Assembly: GCA_943326825.2 (NCBI GenBank) | Contig: CALPUT020000006.1 | Coordinates: 1 to 24,426, forward strand | Length of the DNA: 24,426 bases | Direction: 5' to 3' | From: Chryseobacterium gleum | GTDB taxonomy: Bacteria > Bacteroidota > Bacteroidia > Flavobacteriales_D > Crocinitomicaceae | Part shown: positions 23,801 through 24,426 of the stretch, piece after piece | Numbering within the stretch: the first letter of the stretch is position 1 | How the letters are laid out: each line of letters opens with the position of its first letter | Position numbers and translations under genes: made by a program | Notes under the pieces: generated by a model | What the model was told of the DNA's origin: nothing | Databases searched by the model: none | The model's input: only the letters and a program-made list of their open reading frames with translations

Positions 23801-24426
23801 TTATAACCCACCTATTCCCTTAATCCCTGATACTGCTAAATTATGCAAAGATGATACTGTTTTGGTCATTGTAAGTGGTGCTGATACTTATTTATGGTCA
23901 CCAAATTCATCTATTAATACACTAGTCGGTGATTCAGTTTTAATTTCAACGAATACAAATCAATATTATTACTGTGATTTTACAAATGCGTGTGGAACTC
24001 TAACAGATAGCGTTTATTTAAAAATACAAATCCCAATAATAACTGCAGGCAATGATACGACAATTTGCCCAGGTACTGCAGCTAATTTATGGGCTAAAGG
24101 AGGAGAATCTTATAGTTGGAAACCTATAGTTTCAGTTAATAATCCTAGTTCAAATTCAACCAAAGTTTATCCTACTTCAAATACGATTTATTATGTTTTA
24201 GGTAAAGATAAATTTGGTTGTTCAGATACTGCATTTGTTCAAGTTAATTTATTTCCTCCTATCGATTTGCAAGCTAGTGCTGATATTTATGCATTTATGG
24301 GTAATATCGTTGAATTAACTGCAAATTCAAGTGTAATAGGAAATTATGTTTGGTCACCTAATAATCATTTAAGTTGTGAAAATTGTCAAACTACTAATGC
24401 AAATCCAGATCAAAATTTCACCTACA
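20844..24426 (+). CDS. Giant secreted SBBP beta-propeller/PKD protein, 5' part (runs off the window)
   Basis: The frame is open from ATG 20844 to the last base (1194 codons, no stop), so the 3' end is missing. A signal peptide (MRLFLSLALIILSCSANS) probably cuts before QQDG; an alternative lipobox, ILSC at Cys14, seems too short a signal. Residues about 20-235 form the N-terminal domain often preceding such repeats (GIWMHPNEGQWDKEILYK, LIEGKNSNLKYSFNV, IIDPTLTFSTF). SBBP-type beta-propeller repeats follow to about residue 750 (YSTYLGGDGNEAPHS, DVNGDLYVLGVTSSSNFP). A PKD domain lies at about 763-832 (YLWNFGDGTTS, VYDVTLVVSD), then tandem Ig-like modules. This architecture is typical of T9SS-exported surface proteins, and a sorting domain is expected beyond the window. 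It is divergent from purF. Confidence 0.88.
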   Translation, partial: MRLFLSLALIILSCSANSQQDGIWMHPNEGQWDKEILYKIELTMGEMFFTKEGFTYVLNNFNDKKSHENHSKLTDDGTINFQIIKSTFIGSSWKGEKTVSKPSSFYRNYFKGNDPLKWKSNLYSYQTVEFKNFYPKINLLIEGKNSNLKYSFNVSPQVDPSIIQYKIEGSDKYYISDNGDLHIKNRFGEIIEQKPIAWNFINGEKKFIKVKFKLKNGIISFEFPESYNKNETLIIDPTLTFSTFTGASMDNWGMTATPDLNGNLYAGGIVFTGTGSYPTTTGAFDITYNGGTSFNYILNGISYLTPGFDVAISKFNSSGTNLIYSTYLGGDGNEAPHSLVTDVNGDLYVLGVTSSSNFPVLSNAFDNSFNGGPYIAENELGYNSGADLYVTHFNSSGTAIVGATYIGGTGTDGINVGDLNYNYGDPFRGEIIVDNLGFVYISSTTQSIDFPTVNAAQNSLQGAQDAILLKINSSLSNISWSSYFGGSGNESGNSVQISNDGKVFMAGGSNSNTLPFSIGEDLTFNGGVSDGYVTKFNAGSGIIETGTFMGLNEYDQAYFVQLDLNNDVYIYGQTESNWPITSGLYGTPNSGQFIRKYDSNLTSIIWTTMIGAGTGHVEISPTAFLVSNCYDIYITGWGGQINSDYSNQARYSTTNGFQVTSDAFQSSTNGNNFYIALLGSNASSLKYATFMGGVNSSFNHVDGGTSRFDKNGKIYHAVCAACGAQIQGFTTTPGVYSPTNNSPNCNLAAFKFELNTIEPIVSAPQTYICIPQPAVFNNNSQNGNAYLWNFGDGTTSIAKNPSHLYNSAGVYDVTLVVSDTAGCFAADSVTFQVDIGDFQGGAVQPTTPVCKGAGYQLEAFGGANYSWAPTAFLDNPLSATPIATIDQTTNFDVIVTDSCGSDTITITLEVFSTYPTVTNDTSICIGNNVQIGVFGAASQNWSPSNTLSNNTSTNPIVTPQNSTLYYVQGITVDNCNYIDSVLVNVFYNPPIPLIPDTAKLCKDDTVLVIVSGADTYLWSPNSSINTLVGDSVLISTNTNQYYYCDFTNACGTLTDSVYLKIQIPIITAGNDTTICPGTAANLWAKGGESYSWKPIVSVNNPSSNSTKVYPTSNTIYYVLGKDKFGCSDTAFVQVNLFPPIDLQASADIYAFMGNIVELTANSSVIGNYVWSPNNHLSCENCQTTNANPDQNFTY
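23370..24426 (+). repeat. Tandem Ig-like modules, about 75 residues each, inside the giant secreted protein
   Basis: At least five modules follow the PKD domain, four complete and one cut by the window end. Each has a W-x-P motif (SWAP, NWSP, LWSP, SWKP, VWSP) at about 23440, 23662, 23897, 24117 and 24350. Where complete, this is followed by a Tyr-rich strand (YYVQG, YYYCD, YYVLG; a variant in the first) and a Cys-containing D(S/N)-x-C or CG-x2-(T/D)-(S/D) turn. Spacing is about 220-235 bp. The copies are diverged at DNA level, so this is protein modularity rather than a recent expansion. Confidence 0.7.

Noticed and set aside
1..24426. CRISPR arrays, insertion sequences, phage genes or recent horizontal transfer
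   Set aside because: I see no regularly spaced direct DNA repeats, no transposase or integrase sequence, and base composition looks uniform by eye.

Overview
The window is AT-rich chromosomal DNA of a Bacteroidota bacterium, most likely order Flavobacteriales (perhaps a Crocinitomicaceae/Fluviicola-type organism; the family-level guess is inference). Reasons: Bacteroidota-type promoter boxes (TAnnTTTG) lie ahead of most transcription units, Shine-Dalgarno sequences are scarce, and type IX secretion (T9SS) hallmarks are present: a PorP/SprF protein, a gliding-motility-type C-terminal sorting domain, and a giant SBBP/PKD surface protein. The 633-residue PurF also looks like the long form I associate with this phylum. 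I see no tRNA, rRNA, CRISPR, insertion sequence or phage gene.

Layout. 1-330: the 3' end of lspA (+). 352-3998: a minus-strand group read plsC, cysteine desulfurase, GT4 glycosyltransferase, GreA-like protein. 4089-6866: trpS (+), then an orphan peptide-type ABC substrate-binding lipoprotein (+), closed by a 34-bp perfect palindrome acting as a two-way terminator. 6913-9685: the tight operon yicC-gmk-nadD-recO (-). 9842-11189: an Fe-S operon (-), a cysteine-free Mrp/ApbC ATPase overlapping a NifU C-terminal-domain protein. 11377-11772: a small exported SPOR-domain protein (+), whose stop codon shares TTAA with the convergent gene. 11769-17244: a three-gene operon (-) of a 937-aa CotH-kinase/lamin-tail/TSP3 protein with a T9SS sorting domain, a PorP/SprF protein directly abutting it, and an unrecognised 530-aa single-span membrane protein. 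17402-18495: a lipoprotein and a DUF2490-like protein (+), overlapping by 4 nt and followed by an elaborate two-tier hairpin terminator. 18764-20665: purF long form (-). 20844 to the end: the first 1194 codons of a giant secreted protein (+), cut off by the window.

Most of the window is housekeeping (lipid synthesis, translation, purine, NAD and Fe-S metabolism, recombination). The accessory interest is in the cell-surface genes. The CotH/PorP-SprF pair fits the known pattern of a T9SS substrate encoded beside its own SprF-like outer-membrane partner. The unknown membrane protein that follows them is the best candidate for something undescribed. No intergenic stretch exceeds 300 bases; the longest, 18496-18763, holds two terminators and a possible small RNA.
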